A stretch of 62,581 nt of DNA from an uncultured Clostridia bacterium (GTDB lineage: Bacteria; Bacillota; Clostridia; Lachnospirales; CAG-274), in the NCBI GenBank assembly GCA_947632615.1, contig CANRPW010000014.1, positions 1 through 62,581 of the forward strand, given 5' to 3'. The notes under the pieces were generated by a model. It was not told where the DNA came from. It did not search any database and saw only the letters and a list, made by a program, of their open reading frames with translations. A program made the position numbers and the translations under genes. This document shows, piece by piece, positions 51,816 through 61,757 of the stretch (the stretch's first letter is position 1; every line of letters begins with the position of its first letter).

Positions 51816-51905
51816 GCCGAGGGCAAGAAGCCGTGAGCGAGGGTGAAGGGGCGGACAGCGGAGCGTCCGCCCCTTCACCCTCGCTCACGGCTTCTTGCCC
51901 TCGGC
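51816..51905. repeat. GC-rich perfect palindrome, 41-bp arms
   Basis: Left arm 51816-51856 and right arm 51865-51905 are exact reverse complements around an 8-nt loop, AGCGGAGC. GC content is far above the neighbouring DNA. It lies between yhaM and the NlpC/P60 gene. No gene fits; a frame across it is an accident of the palindrome. Confidence 0.95.
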
Positions 51906-51964
51906 TCCCCCGGTCCGCCTTGTAGTCAAACTTTAGTTTGACGGAAAGGCGTGGCCAAATAAAA

Positions 51965-52006
51965 ATCATCTCCATTTCTATTAACTATAACGGAAATGAA
52001 GATGAT
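51965..52006 (-). terminator. terminator of the SH3/NlpC-P60 gene
   Basis: ATCATCTTCATTTC pairs with GAAATGGAGATGAT (one mismatch); the minus strand continues TTTTTATTTGG. A second small hairpin (TCAAACT/AGTTTGA) lies at about 51927-51943. Confidence 0.7.
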
Positions 52007-52018
52007 CAAAATTGCTTA

Positions 52019-53266
52019 TTATATAATTCTCTTAGCGCCGACATATGTACTTGTAGAGTAATCGTCGTAAAGGTCTTCAACTATAACGCCGGTTGAGTAT
52101 GTGCTTGAGTGGATATACTTATTATCTCCAAGATACATACCTACGTGAGAAATATTGGTATTTCCGCCGGTATTAAAGAAAATAAGGTCGCCGGCCTGAA
52201 GGTTGCTTTTATCTACATATGTGCCCTGAGTGTACTGGCTTGCTGAATTTCTCTGAAGAGTTATGCCGAAGTTTTTGTAAATGCTGTATACAAAGCCTGA
52301 GCAGTCAACGCCTGTAGCTAAATCAGTTCCGCCATATACATAAGGTGTACCTAAAAATTTAAGAGCATATTCTGCAATTTCAGCTCCACCGCCCTGAAGT
52401 GTAATGGAGCTTGTATCAAGCTTGCCGGAATTTGTTGGCTTTTCGCCTTGCTTAACTTCAACAAATTCGGATGAGATATATCCGTTATTACCGTAATCAT
52501 CTGATACCTTAAGCCAGCCTTCGCCTACCTCATCAACAGTAACGGAATTTCCGTCTGCTATAACCGTGAGAATGGTGTTGTCTGATGATGTGGACGGTTG
52601 AGAACGAAGTCTGAGTCCGCCGGGTGTTTTTATTGTTGCATATGTATTGTCATCAGCAGGTGCGAATGTTTTAAGTATGTCCTCTACAGAAAGAGCAGGG
52701 GCGTTGGTTGTATTTTCATTTGCTGTGGTAACAGCCACTACCGGCTGTGTATTTGTTGTTGCAGCTACTGCCTGAGTTTTGTCAGGCTGAACAAGATAGA
52801 GGTAGTTGCCGCCGAGATAGTCGGCTGATACATAAGCTGTATTGTTGTTGTAATTTACCTTATACCAAGCGCCGTCTGCTGTTTTACCTACAACAGAAAC
52901 CTTATCTCCCGTATTAAGCTGACCGATAACCTGTGTTGAGGTCGAGGGACCGCTTCTTACGTTTACTGCATGGTCTTTAACGCTTGCATCCGCTTCGGAT
53001 ACCTTTACATAAAGGCTTGCTATATATGCTTCCTTTGCATTGGGATATTGTACCTTTACCCAACCCGGCTTAACGTCTAATATGGCGAATTTATCACCGG
53101 TGTTTGTAGTACCTATAACTTGGGATGTTTCTGAATTTCCCGCTCTTACATTAATACTGTCTCTTGTAACTGTCCCTACATTGGAAGCAAACGCTGCCGT
53201 TCCCATTAATGCTGAAAACAGAAGAGTAAAACCGGCGAGCCTTTTCGTATACTTCAAAAGTGTCAT
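52019..53266 (-). CDS. secreted SH3-domain NlpC/P60 endopeptidase
   Basis: A 415-residue protein. Residues 1-27 are a signal peptide. SH3b domains lie at about 28-90 (DSINVRAGNSETSQVIGTTN), 93-155 (HAVNVRSGPSTSTQVIGQLN) and 208-275 (GLRLRSQPSTSSDNTILTVI). The NlpC/P60 domain holds Cys322 (GVDCSGFVY), His374 (ISHVGMYLGD) and His386. It cuts peptidoglycan stem peptides and is probably a daughter-cell separation or wall turnover enzyme. It has a consensus promoter upstream. Confidence 0.92.
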   Translation of the reverse strand: MTLLKYTKRLAGFTLLFSALMGTAAFASNVGTVTRDSINVRAGNSETSQVIGTTNTGDKFAILDVKPGWVKVQYPNAKEAYIASLYVKVSEADASVKDHAVNVRSGPSTSTQVIGQLNTGDKVSVVGKTADGAWYKVNYNNNTAYVSADYLGGNYLYLVQPDKTQAVAATTNTQPVVAVTTANENTTNAPALSVEDILKTFAPADDNTYATIKTPGGLRLRSQPSTSSDNTILTVIADGNSVTVDEVGEGWLKVSDDYGNNGYISSEFVEVKQGEKPTNSGKLDTSSITLQGGGAEIAEYALKFLGTPYVYGGTDLATGVDCSGFVYSIYKNFGITLQRNSASQYTQGTYVDKSNLQAGDLIFFNTGGNTNISHVGMYLGDNKYIHSSTYSTGVIVEDLYDDYSTSTYVGAKRII

Positions 53267-53341
53267 TTTTTATCCTCCGTAAGTTTTTTCGTGAAACAAT
53301 TTTTATTTTGAAGAAATTGTTTCTAAATTGTTACGAAATGT

Positions 53342-53370
53342 ATTATATACTATAACATTCTGTTTGTCAA
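53342..53370 (-). promoter_or_regulatory. consensus sigma-A promoter of the NlpC/P60 gene
   Basis: TTGACA, a 17-nt spacer and TATAAT on the minus strand: a full consensus match. It is about 75 nt before the start. Confidence 0.85.
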
Positions 53371-53541
53371 GTTTTGTTTATTATATGCTGTTTCGTTAAA
53401 ATCAGGTGTTTTTTAAGAGCTTTGGATATAAATTCTAAAAAAACCTATCGACAAACAAAACTTTTTATAGTAATATTATATAATGTAACGGAAGAAATTG
53501 CAAGTTACAATATTATTACAAATTTATGAAGGAGATATGAT

Positions 53542-54453
53542 ATGAAGACTATAAGCCTTATACTTAAGGGCATTCTCATGGGGGTCGCTAATATAATACC
53601 CGGTGTAAGCGGAGGAACAATAGCGGTTGTTCTTCGGGTGTTTGATGAAATGATCGATGCTATAAACAATTTTTACAGACGTGACTTTATTAAGCACATG
53701 AAGTTTCTCATACCCTTATTTTTAGGAGCTTTAATAGGAATAGGGGCTTTTTCCAAGATCATTAAGTTTAGTCTTGAGGGCTTTTCTCTGCCGACAAGTA
53801 TGTTTTTTGTGGGTCTTGTTGTGGGAAGTATACCTCTTATATATGCTAAGGCTAAGGAAAAGGGCATTAAGCCCAAATATTATATAGCTGCCTTTATTGG
53901 CTTTGCTGTTGTAGTTGTGTTCAGTCTGCTTAAAGAGCCTGAAAGCGCAGGAACGACCGTTGCTATGTCAGCAGGCAGCTTTATAAAGCTGTTATGCTGC
54001 GGAATACTTGCAAGCTCTGCTATGGTAATACCGGGAATAAGCGGTTCATTTGTAATGGTTCTTTTAGGAATATATACTAAGGTAATAACTGCTGTAAGCG
54101 ATATGATAGACCAGGTGGGTATTTTTGTTTCTTCTATATCTACCGACGGCTTTTTTAAGGCGGCTTATTCACTTATTACAAGTCAGGCTTTTTTTGTAAT
54201 TGCCGCAGTAGGCATAGGCGTTGTTTTAGGCATAGTTATAATATCTAAAATAATAGAGATACTTCTTGAAAAGGCATATTCATATACATATTTTGCAATT
54301 CTTGGGCTTATATTCGGGTCTATCTTTTCTATATTTAAAGACCCTATAACATATCAGAGCTATTCAAACGGCATTGCATTCTCACACATAATAGCGGCAA
54401 TAGTCTGCTGTGCTGTGGGCATAATAATTTCTCTTATATTAGGTAAAGAATAA
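53542..54453 (+). CDS. DUF368 membrane protein, PopT-type undecaprenyl-phosphate translocase family
   Basis: A 303-residue polytopic protein with about eight spans. LKGILMGVANIIPGVSGGTI near the start and SSAMVIPGISGSFVMVLLGI near 155 are the paired DUF368 repeats. Members of the family (PopT) have been shown to return the lipid carrier undecaprenyl phosphate across the membrane for cell wall synthesis. Preceded by AAGGAG. The function here is by family. Confidence 0.85.
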   Translation: MKTISLILKGILMGVANIIPGVSGGTIAVVLRVFDEMIDAINNFYRRDFIKHMKFLIPLFLGALIGIGAFSKIIKFSLEGFSLPTSMFFVGLVVGSIPLIYAKAKEKGIKPKYYIAAFIGFAVVVVFSLLKEPESAGTTVAMSAGSFIKLLCCGILASSAMVIPGISGSFVMVLLGIYTKVITAVSDMIDQVGIFVSSISTDGFFKAAYSLITSQAFFVIAAVGIGVVLGIVIISKIIEILLEKAYSYTYFAILGLIFGSIFSIFKDPITYQSYSNGIAFSHIIAAIVCCAVGIIISLILGKE

Positions 54454-54462
54454 ATCCACAAG

Positions 54463-54512
54463 CGGGGCGATGGATCGGGACGGGCTTGCCTGTAAAGTTA
54501 TCCATCGCCCCG
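54463..54512 (+). terminator. hairpin between the DUF368 and Nudix genes
   Basis: A perfect 13-base-pair stem, CGGGGCGATGGAT with ATCCATCGCCCCG. No long T-run follows, so it may only slow transcription. Confidence 0.5.
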
Positions 54513-54543
54513 ATTTGCAGGGGAAAATTTTGGGGGATATATA

Positions 54544-55107
54544 ATGGAGTTTTTTGACATACTTAATGAAGACGGAAGCAAAACGGGAGAAAGTATGGAA
54601 AGGGAAGCCGTGCATGCAAGCGGCGCTCTCCATGCTACCTCACATATATGGATAGTAAGAAGTGACCCTAAAAGCGGCAAACTGCAGGTGCTTCTTCAAA
54701 GGCGCAGCAGAAATAAAGACTCCTTTCCCTTATGTCTTGATACATCATCCGCAGGTCATGTTGAAAGCGGAGGCAACTTTATTGATACTGCCATAAGAGA
54801 GCTTTATGAGGAGCTTGGCATAAAGGCGGAGGAAAAAGAGCTTATATTTATGTTCAGGCTCAGATCTCATAAGGAAGGGTATTTTCACGGCAGGCAGTTT
54901 GTAGACAACCAGATAAGCAATATATACCTTTTAAACCGAGAAGTAGAAATTTCCGATTTGTCTTTGCAAAAGTCGGAGATAGAGGAGGTAGTATGGCAAG
55001 ACTATGACTATGTATGGGAGCGCCTTGGCTATAGAGATACTAAATATTGTATAAATCGTGAAGAATTTACTAAATTGGGTGATTTTTTGGTAAAATTGAA
55101 CAGATAA
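54544..55107 (+). CDS. Nudix hydrolase
   Basis: A 187-residue protein of the IPP-isomerase/YfcD-like Nudix group. The Nudix box is GHVESGG followed by IDTAIRELYEELGIK; it has the REL-x-EE-x-G core but Gly where the first Glu of GX5E is expected. The N-terminus MEFFDILNEDGSKTGESMER fits the group. Substrate unknown. Confidence 0.82.
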   Translation: MEFFDILNEDGSKTGESMEREAVHASGALHATSHIWIVRSDPKSGKLQVLLQRRSRNKDSFPLCLDTSSAGHVESGGNFIDTAIRELYEELGIKAEEKELIFMFRLRSHKEGYFHGRQFVDNQISNIYLLNREVEISDLSLQKSEIEEVVWQDYDYVWERLGYRDTKYCINREEFTKLGDFLVKLNR

Positions 55108-55153
55108 TTGTTTTTAAAGCCTTAAAATTCATTATGTTTGACGTGCGAAAAAA

Positions 55154-55162
55154 TGGTATAAT
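55154..55162 (+). promoter_or_regulatory. extended -10 promoter of the DUF1385-prmC-prfA operon
   Basis: TGGTATAAT has the extended -10 TG and a perfect TATAAT. No good -35 is present at 17 nt. It is about 33 nt before the DUF1385 start. Confidence 0.55.
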
Positions 55163-55194
55163 AGATGGTGCGTAATTAAGGAAGGTTGATATAT

Positions 55195-56160
55195 ATGGGA
55201 TGTTATAAGAAAAACACAGGCTCTGCCTGCGGCAAGGGCATTGGAGGTCAAGCCGTAGTAGAGGGTGTAATGATGAGGGGCAGAACGGAATATGTCCTCG
55301 CCGTAAGAGATATAGACAGCAAAGAGATCAAAATAGAAAAGACAAGGTTTAAAAACGGCGGAAAGAGAAATTTTATTCTCACACTTCCTATTATAAGAGG
55401 CGTTGTTGCTTTTGTAGACAGTCTTGTGACGGGCATAAAGGTTATCAGCCGCTCGGCACAGATGGCAGGGCTTGAGGACTTAGAGGATGACGATGAAGAA
55501 ATGGGCAAATTTGAAACCTGGCTTACGGAAAAGTTGGGCGACAAGCTGGTTTCTATAATACTTGCTATTTCTGTTATAATCTCTATAGTTCTTTCCGTAG
55601 GCTTGTTTATGGTGCTGCCTGTAATAGTAAGCTCCTTTTTCAATAAGTTTCTTCATTTGGGCACATGGGCGCTTAGTATTATAGAAGGCTTTACAAGAAT
55701 TGCCATATTTCTGTTTTATATAGGGCTTACCTCATTTCTTAAGGATATAAAAAGGCTTTATAAATATCACGGAGCAGAGCATAAGACCATCAACTGCTTT
55801 GAAAGCGGCGAGGAGCTTAACGTAGAAAACGTAAGAAACTACACAAGACTCCATAAAAGATGCGGCACAAGCTTCTTATTCTTAGTAATGATAATAAGTA
55901 TGATAGTCTTCCTCTTTTTAAGGACGGACGTTGTGCTTTACAGAATAATCTCCAGAATAGTTTTTGTCCCCTTAGTGGCAGGGCTCTCATACGAGGTCAT
56001 CAAGTGGGCAGGCAGAAACGACAATATCATTGTAGATATAGTTTCAGCTCCCGGTAAGGCTCTCCAGCTTATAACCACTAAAGAGCCTGACGACGAGATG
56101 ATAGAGGTGGCAATAGCTTCTCTTAAGGGGGTTCTTGAAGATGAACCGGAAGAGTCTTAA
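55195..56160 (+). CDS. DUF1385 membrane protein
   Basis: Start ATG 55195, nine nt after AAGGAAGG; the TTG at 55186 is too close to that site. The 321-residue protein has the DUF1385 pattern GGQAVVEGVMMRGRTEYVLA, membrane spans near 120-145, 155-180 and 225-270, and a conserved KYHGAEHKTINCFESGEELN. It usually precedes prmC and prfA in Clostridia. Function unknown. Confidence 0.88.
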   Translation: MGCYKKNTGSACGKGIGGQAVVEGVMMRGRTEYVLAVRDIDSKEIKIEKTRFKNGGKRNFILTLPIIRGVVAFVDSLVTGIKVISRSAQMAGLEDLEDDDEEMGKFETWLTEKLGDKLVSIILAISVIISIVLSVGLFMVLPVIVSSFFNKFLHLGTWALSIIEGFTRIAIFLFYIGLTSFLKDIKRLYKYHGAEHKTINCFESGEELNVENVRNYTRLHKRCGTSFLFLVMIISMIVFLFLRTDVVLYRIISRIVFVPLVAGLSYEVIKWAGRNDNIIVDIVSAPGKALQLITTKEPDDEMIEVAIASLKGVLEDEPEES

Positions 56161-56989
56161 GCAGCTTTTGCCGGAGCTTACACAAAGGTTTAAGGTAATG
56201 GGCTCAGACGACCCTCACACAGATGCTTGCCTGATACTCTCTAAAGCAACAGGCTATGGCAGGGTGGAGCTCTACTCGAAGGACGACTACATTCCCGATG
56301 AAAATGAAATGCGAAAGATAAGCTATTTCGCCTTAAAGCGGGAAGAGGGTTGTCCCATACAATATATTTTGGGTGTGGCTGAGTTTATGGGGCTTAAATT
56401 CTTCGTAAACGAAAGCACACTTATACCGAGAGCCGACACCGAAACCCTTGTTGAGGAGATTATATCCATAAGCAGGAGCAAGGGCTATAAAAAGGGGCTT
56501 GATATAGGCACAGGCAGCGGCGCAATTGCCGTAAGTCTTGCTTATTATAATAAGACCCTTGATATGACAGCCTCAGACATAAGCATAAGAGCCATTGACA
56601 CCGCCAAATGGAACGCTTATGAAAATAAGGTGTCATTAAACCTTGTTTTAAGCGATATATTTGAGAATATAACGGGGACGTTTGATTTTATTGTTTCAAA
56701 CCCTCCTTATATAAAAAGAAGCGTTATACCCACCCTTGATAAAAACGTCAGAAATTATGAGCCAATTAAGGCGCTTGACGGAGGTTCGGACGGGCTTTGC
56801 TTCTACAGAAAAATAATAAAGAAGTCCCGGCTTTATTTAAGGGACGGTGGTTTACTCGCCTTTGAAATAGGCTATGATCAAGGTGAGGAAGTATCCGGGC
56901 TTATGAATGAGTGCGGATATACAAACATTCAAATTCTTAAAGACCTCGCAGGTCTTGACAGAGTAGTTTTAGGATATCAGAGGTTTTAG
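56141..56989 (+). CDS. prmC: release factor glutamine methyltransferase PrmC
   Basis: ATG at 56141 overlaps the DUF1385 end by 20 nt and follows AGGGGG. The 282-residue enzyme methylates the Gln of the GGQ motif in release factors. The SAM motif is [16 protein letters not shown] near 125; the substrate motif is [10 protein letters not shown] near 185. Its target, RF1, is the next gene 1 nt away. Confidence 0.93.
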   Translation: MNRKSLKQLLPELTQRFKVMGSDDPHTDACLILSKATGYGRVELYSKDDYIPDENEMRKISYFALKREEGCPIQYILGVAEFMGLKFFVNESTLIPRADTETLVEEIISISRSKGYKKGLDIGTGSGAIAVSLAYYNKTLDMTASDISIRAIDTAKWNAYENKVSLNLVLSDIFENITGTFDFIVSNPPYIKRSVIPTLDKNVRNYEPIKALDGGSDGLCFYRKIIKKSRLYLRDGGLLAFEIGYDQGEEVSGLMNECGYTNIQILKDLAGLDRVVLGYQRF

Positions 56990-56990
56990 T

Positions 56991-58067
56991 ATGTTTGACA
57001 GACTTGCTGAAATTGAAAAGAAATATGAGGAGCTTACTCTGAAAATAGGCGACCCCGATATTATTGCCGACAACGCCCTATGGCGGGAGCTTGTAAAAGA
57101 GCACAGCGACTTAGAGCCTATCGTGCAAAAATACAGGGAGTATAAGTCTGCAAAGCAGTCTATAGCCGAAGCTAAGGAAATGCTTGGGGATAAGCCTGAT
57201 GAGGAGTTCAGAGAGCTTTTAAAAGAGGAAATAGATGAGGGAAACAAAAACCTTGAGGCTGTTTCCGAAGAGCTTAAAATTCTCCTGTTGCCTAAAGACC
57301 CCAACGATGACAAAAATGTCATTATGGAAATAAGGGGCGGAGCAGGCGGCGACGAAGCCAATATATTTTCGGGAGACCTTTTCCGCATGTATTCTAAGTA
57401 TGCCGAAAAAATGGGCTATACCGTAGATGTTATGAGCGTAAGCCCCGGAGATATGGGAGGCTTTAAGGAGATAATATATATGCTTAAGGGCAAGGGCGCT
57501 TACTCACGCATGAAGTTTGAAAGCGGAGTGCACAGAGTGCAGAGAGTGCCCGAGACAGAGTCGGGCGGGCGCATACATACCTCAACGGTGACCGTGGCAG
57601 TTTTGCCCGAAGCCGAGGAGGTAGACGTAAAGCTCGACCCTAAAGACTACCGCTTTGATGTGTTCAGAGCCTCAGGCAACGGCGGACAGTGCGTAAACAC
57701 CACAGACTCAGCCGTGCGCCTTACTCACTACCCCACGGGCATAGTTATTTCCTGCCAGGATGAAAAGAGCCAAAGGCAAAATAAAGAAAAGGCAATGAAA
57801 ATTCTTATGAGCCGTCTTTATCAGCTTGAGGAGGAAAAGAAAAGATCCGAAATTGCGGGACAGAGAAAGTCCCAAGTAGGCATGGGCATGAGGAACGAGA
57901 AAATTCGTACCTATAACTACCCTCAGAACCGTGTCACTGACCACAGAATAGGTCTTACCATTCATCGCCTTGAGGCAGTGCTTAACGGCGATCTGAATGA
58001 AATCATAGACAACCTGACCACGGCAGAAAGAAGCGAAAAGCTCGCTGCCGGAAACTTAACGGGCTGA
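56991..58067 (+). CDS. prfA: peptide chain release factor 1
   Basis: A 358-residue RF1 that reads UAA and [23 protein letters not shown] starts domain 2, the stop-codon loop lies in the region around [14 protein letters not shown], and the GGQ motif is in [17 protein letters not shown] at about residue 230. Full length. Confidence 0.96.
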   Translation: MFDRLAEIEKKYEELTLKIGDPDIIADNALWRELVKEHSDLEPIVQKYREYKSAKQSIAEAKEMLGDKPDEEFRELLKEEIDEGNKNLEAVSEELKILLLPKDPNDDKNVIMEIRGGAGGDEANIFSGDLFRMYSKYAEKMGYTVDVMSVSPGDMGGFKEIIYMLKGKGAYSRMKFESGVHRVQRVPETESGGRIHTSTVTVAVLPEAEEVDVKLDPKDYRFDVFRASGNGGQCVNTTDSAVRLTHYPTGIVISCQDEKSQRQNKEKAMKILMSRLYQLEEEKKRSEIAGQRKSQVGMGMRNEKIRTYNYPQNRVTDHRIGLTIHRLEAVLNGDLNEIIDNLTTAERSEKLAAGNLTG

Positions 58068-58095
58068 CAATAAGCCTTCATGGAGGAGAAATCAA

Positions 58096-60558
58096 ATGCA
58101 GATCAACAAAAAAATATTCAAACAACAGCTTACGGAAAACGTAAAGACATTGTCAAGAACACCTATCGACAGAGCTACACCTCATCAGATATATGAGGCT
58201 CTCGTGTTCACCATCCGTGACTATGTAACAGACAAGTGGATAGCAACTCATGATGCTTATGACGATACAGGCTGTAAGATAGTTTATTATCTTTCAATGG
58301 AATTTCTTATGGGCAGATTTTTAGGAAACGCTATTCTCAATATGCAGTTTACAACAGCCGTAAAAGAGGTTCTTGAAGAGCTCAATATAGACTACAACCT
58401 TCTTGAAGAAGAAGAGAGAGACCCGGGTCTTGGAAACGGCGGTCTTGGCAGACTTGCTGCTTGCTTCCTTGACTCACTTTCTACAATGGAGCTTCCCGCA
58501 TATGGCTGCGGTATAAGATATCACTATGGTATTTTTGAGCAGAAGATAGAAAACGGCTATCAGGTAGAGCATCCCGATGACTGGCTTCACAACGGCGACT
58601 TCTGGGGTGTAAAGCGTCCCGAAAACTCAGTTGAGGTCAAATTCGGCGGACACGTAAGAGCCATTCCTCAGGACGACGGCAATGTTAAGTTTGTACAGGA
58701 AAATTATCAGTCTATACTTGCCGTTCCCTACGACTATCCCGTTGTAGGCTATGACAACAATACGGTAAATACTCTCAGACTTTGGGATGCAGAAGCTAAA
58801 AATAAGTTTGACCTTCGCGCATACAACGCAGGTGACTATCAGAAGGCTAACGCAGAGGAAACACTTGCAAAGGTACTTACAGAGGTACTTTACCCTGCTG
58901 ACGACCATATAGAAGGTAAGGAATTAAGACTTAAACAGCAGTATTTCTTCGTATCTGCTACAGTTCAGAGAACAGTAAACAGATTTAAAGAAAAATACAC
59001 AGATTTTAACCTTCTTCCCGAAAAGGTCGCTTTCCAGCTTAACGATACTCACCCCGCAGTTACAGTAGCCGAGCTTATGCGTGTACTTGTGGACGAAAAC
59101 GATATCCCCTGGGATCAGGCTTGGGAGATAACAAAAAAGACCTGCGCATATACTAACCACACTATCATGTCAGAGGCGCTTGAAAAGTGGCCTATGGACC
59201 TTTTCTCACGTCTTCTTCCAAGAATTTATATGATAGTTGAAGAGATAAACAAGAGATTTTGCGCTTCTTTAGTAGACAGATACGGACACAACGCAGAAAA
59301 GATAAGAAAGATGGCAGTTATAGCAGACGGACAAATCAGAATGGCTTGGCTTGCTATAGTGGGCTCACATTCAGTAAACGGCGTTGCTGCCCTTCATACG
59401 GAAATACTTAAAAATCAGGAGCTTAAAGATTTCTATGAGCTTTTCCCCGAAAAATTCAATAATAAGACAAACGGTATTACTCAGAGAAGATGGCTCGGCC
59501 ATGCCAACCCCGAGCTTGCAGACCTTATTACCGAAACCATAGGCGACGGCTGGTATAAAGACCTTTCACAGCTTGAGAAGCTTCTTCCATACGCAGAAGA
59601 TGCTACATTCAGAAAGAAGTTTATGGATATCAAGCACAACAATAAGGTAAGACTTGCAGAATATTTCAAGAAGACAGCAGGCATAGAGATCGATCCAAAC
59701 TCTATCTTCGACATTCAGGTAAAACGTCTGCATGAATATAAGAGACAGCTTCTCAATATATTCCATGTAATTTACCTCTACAACGAGCTTAAGGTCAATC
59801 CTAATATGGATATAATTCCACGTACATTCATATTCGGTGCTAAGTCTGCGGCAGGCTATTACAGAGCAAAGCTTATCATCAAGCTTATCAACTCAGTAGC
59901 GGATGTTGTAAACAACGACCCCGATATCAACGGCAAGATAAAGGTAGTATTTGCAGAAAACTACAGAGTATCTCTTGCAGAAAAGCTCATTCCCGCAGCT
60001 GACGTATCAGAGCAGATATCAACAGCAAGTAAGGAAGCTTCGGGTACTGGTAATATGAAGTTTATGCTCAACGGCGCACTTACAATAGGTACTCTTGACG
60101 GCGCAAATGTAGAGATGAGAGAAGAAGTAGGCGACGATAATATATTCATATTCGGTCTTACTGCCGATGAGGTTATTGACACCTACGCTAAGAACAACTA
60201 CAACCCATGGGATGTATATAACCTTGACGGCGACATCAGGGGCATTATGAACGACCTTGTAAACGGCACCATCGACGAAAATACAGAGCTTTTCAGAGAG
60301 ATATTTGACAGTCTTCTCAACGGCTATCACGGCAACAGACCCGACGAATATCTCGTACTTAAGGATTTTGCTGCTTATAAGAGAGCTCAGGAAGAGATCA
60401 ACGAGGCTTATAAGGATCAGGATAAGTGGGCTAAGATGGCAATTATAAATGTTGCTAAGAGCGGTAAGTTTTCATCAGACCGTACTATTAAAGAATATGC
60501 TGACGAGATCTGGAACTTAAAGCCTGTTCATGTAGAATTTGAAGAAAACGAAGAATAA
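58096..60558 (+). CDS. glgP: glycogen/maltodextrin phosphorylase
   Basis: An 820-residue enzyme that releases glucose-1-phosphate from alpha-1,4-glucans. The family pattern is complete: YYLSMEFLMGRFLGNAILN, DPGLGNGGLGRLAACFLDS, FQLNDTHPAVTVAELMRVL, and the pyridoxal phosphate Lys in EASGTGNMKFMLNGALTIGT near 655. GGAGG precedes it. It is followed by a terminator. Confidence 0.95.
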   Translation: MQINKKIFKQQLTENVKTLSRTPIDRATPHQIYEALVFTIRDYVTDKWIATHDAYDDTGCKIVYYLSMEFLMGRFLGNAILNMQFTTAVKEVLEELNIDYNLLEEEERDPGLGNGGLGRLAACFLDSLSTMELPAYGCGIRYHYGIFEQKIENGYQVEHPDDWLHNGDFWGVKRPENSVEVKFGGHVRAIPQDDGNVKFVQENYQSILAVPYDYPVVGYDNNTVNTLRLWDAEAKNKFDLRAYNAGDYQKANAEETLAKVLTEVLYPADDHIEGKELRLKQQYFFVSATVQRTVNRFKEKYTDFNLLPEKVAFQLNDTHPAVTVAELMRVLVDENDIPWDQAWEITKKTCAYTNHTIMSEALEKWPMDLFSRLLPRIYMIVEEINKRFCASLVDRYGHNAEKIRKMAVIADGQIRMAWLAIVGSHSVNGVAALHTEILKNQELKDFYELFPEKFNNKTNGITQRRWLGHANPELADLITETIGDGWYKDLSQLEKLLPYAEDATFRKKFMDIKHNNKVRLAEYFKKTAGIEIDPNSIFDIQVKRLHEYKRQLLNIFHVIYLYNELKVNPNMDIIPRTFIFGAKSAAGYYRAKLIIKLINSVADVVNNDPDINGKIKVVFAENYRVSLAEKLIPAADVSEQISTASKEASGTGNMKFMLNGALTIGTLDGANVEMREEVGDDNIFIFGLTADEVIDTYAKNNYNPWDVYNLDGDIRGIMNDLVNGTIDENTELFREIFDSLLNGYHGNRPDEYLVLKDFAAYKRAQEEINEAYKDQDKWAKMAIINVAKSGKFSSDRTIKEYADEIWNLKPVHVEFEENEE

Positions 60559-60566
60559 TATTAATA

Positions 60567-60590
60567 TTCCCTGCCCAAACGGACAGGGAA
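60567..60590 (+). terminator. terminator after glgP
   Basis: TTCCCTG and CAGGGAA form a seven-base-pair stem followed by TTATTTTATA. Confidence 0.7.
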
Positions 60591-60609
60591 TTATTTTATA
60601 GGAGTATTT

Positions 60610-61227
60610 ATGAAAAAGGGAAATTTATTTATATTTATAGGCAGTCTGCTTATTTTTGCCGGAATAATGCTTAGCTGCTACAATCTATGGTCACAGTGGC
60701 AGGCAGGAAGGGCAGCGCAGGATATTTTAAGTAAAATGGCAGAGATAACTACAGAAGCCTACATCTCAAATAATAACGAAAACATAAGCGAACCTGCAAG
60801 TGAACTTGCAAGTGATGATATGTCAGGGGTGCAAATTGACGGAGATGTGTATGTGGGCGTTCTTAACATACCTAAGTTAGGGCTTACTCTGCCTGTAATG
60901 AAGGAGCTTGATTATAAAAAGCTGAGGTTTGCCCCCTGCAGATATAAAGGCTCTGTCGAAGAGAAAAACCTTATAATAGCAGGGCATAATTATAACACCC
61001 ATTTCGGCAGGCTAAAGCAGCTGTCCGAGGGAGATGAGATTAGCTTTTCGGATGTGAACGGAAACAGCTACGATTATACCGTATGTGAGACCGACCTTAT
61101 AGACGGCAAAAATTCAACCGAAATGAGCGCAGGAGAGTGGGATCTTTCCCTTTTCACCTGCAACTTAAGCGGAGCCGCAAGAGTCACCGTAAGATGCCGC
61201 CTTGAAGGCGCTTCAGAGGCTTTATAA
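60610..61227 (+). CDS. sortase (class D-like)
   Basis: A 205-residue transpeptidase with one N-terminal membrane span (6-25). Catalytic residues: His126 in IAGHNYNTHFG, Cys184 in LFTCNLSG and Arg191 in ARVTVRCR. The motif before Cys reads LFTC rather than TLXTC. It anchors surface proteins to peptidoglycan; no LPXTG substrate is visible in the window. Confidence 0.85.
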   Translation: MKKGNLFIFIGSLLIFAGIMLSCYNLWSQWQAGRAAQDILSKMAEITTEAYISNNNENISEPASELASDDMSGVQIDGDVYVGVLNIPKLGLTLPVMKELDYKKLRFAPCRYKGSVEEKNLIIAGHNYNTHFGRLKQLSEGDEISFSDVNGNSYDYTVCETDLIDGKNSTEMSAGEWDLSLFTCNLSGAARVTVRCRLEGASEAL

Positions 61228-61284
61228 AGAATTGGCGGAAATTCTTATACCTATATAACATATCCGTAAAAGGGGGATGTTTTT

Positions 61285-61740
61285 ATGATAAACGTAATTT
61301 TTGTCTGCCACGGCAATATCTGCCGTTCGCCCATGGCAGAATATATTTTTAAAGATATGGTGAAAAAACGCAGGCTTGAAGACTTGTTTGAAATAGACTC
61401 AGCAGCTACAAGCAGGGAGGAAATAGGCAACGGCGTATATCCTCCCGCTGCAAGAAAGCTCCGCTCAGTAGGCATTGACTGTGCGGGGCATCATGCAAGA
61501 CAGTTTACAAAAGCAGACTATAAAAGGGCGGACTATGTTATTGTAATGGAAAGCTATAACATTAACAACCTAAGAAGAATAATAGGGGAAGATACCGACA
61601 AAAAGGTCAGCCGCCTGCTTGATTTTACAAATAAACCAAGAGATATTGACGACCCCTGGTATACAGGAGATTTTGAAAAGGCGTACAGCGACATAACCGA
61701 AGGGCTTGAGGCATTTCTTGAATATGCGCTTAATGCTTGA
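61285..61740 (+). CDS. low-molecular-weight protein-tyrosine phosphatase
   Basis: A 151-residue enzyme. The active site loop is VCHGNICRSPMAE (Cys8, Arg14), and the general acid is in DIDDPWYTGDFEKAY near 115. Normal length. Gram-positive members act on tyrosine-kinase targets in capsule or exopolysaccharide control or on arginine phosphate; the substrate cannot be told. Confidence 0.93.
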   Translation: MINVIFVCHGNICRSPMAEYIFKDMVKKRRLEDLFEIDSAATSREEIGNGVYPPAARKLRSVGIDCAGHHARQFTKADYKRADYVIVMESYNINNLRRIIGEDTDKKVSRLLDFTNKPRDIDDPWYTGDFEKAYSDITEGLEAFLEYALNA

Positions 61741-61757
61741 CATTTTATTAAATAAGC

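Noticed and set aside
51778..51975. 65-residue minus-strand frame across the palindrome
   Set aside because: It is a by-product of the inverted repeat; there is no ribosome binding site and the composition is unlike real genes here.
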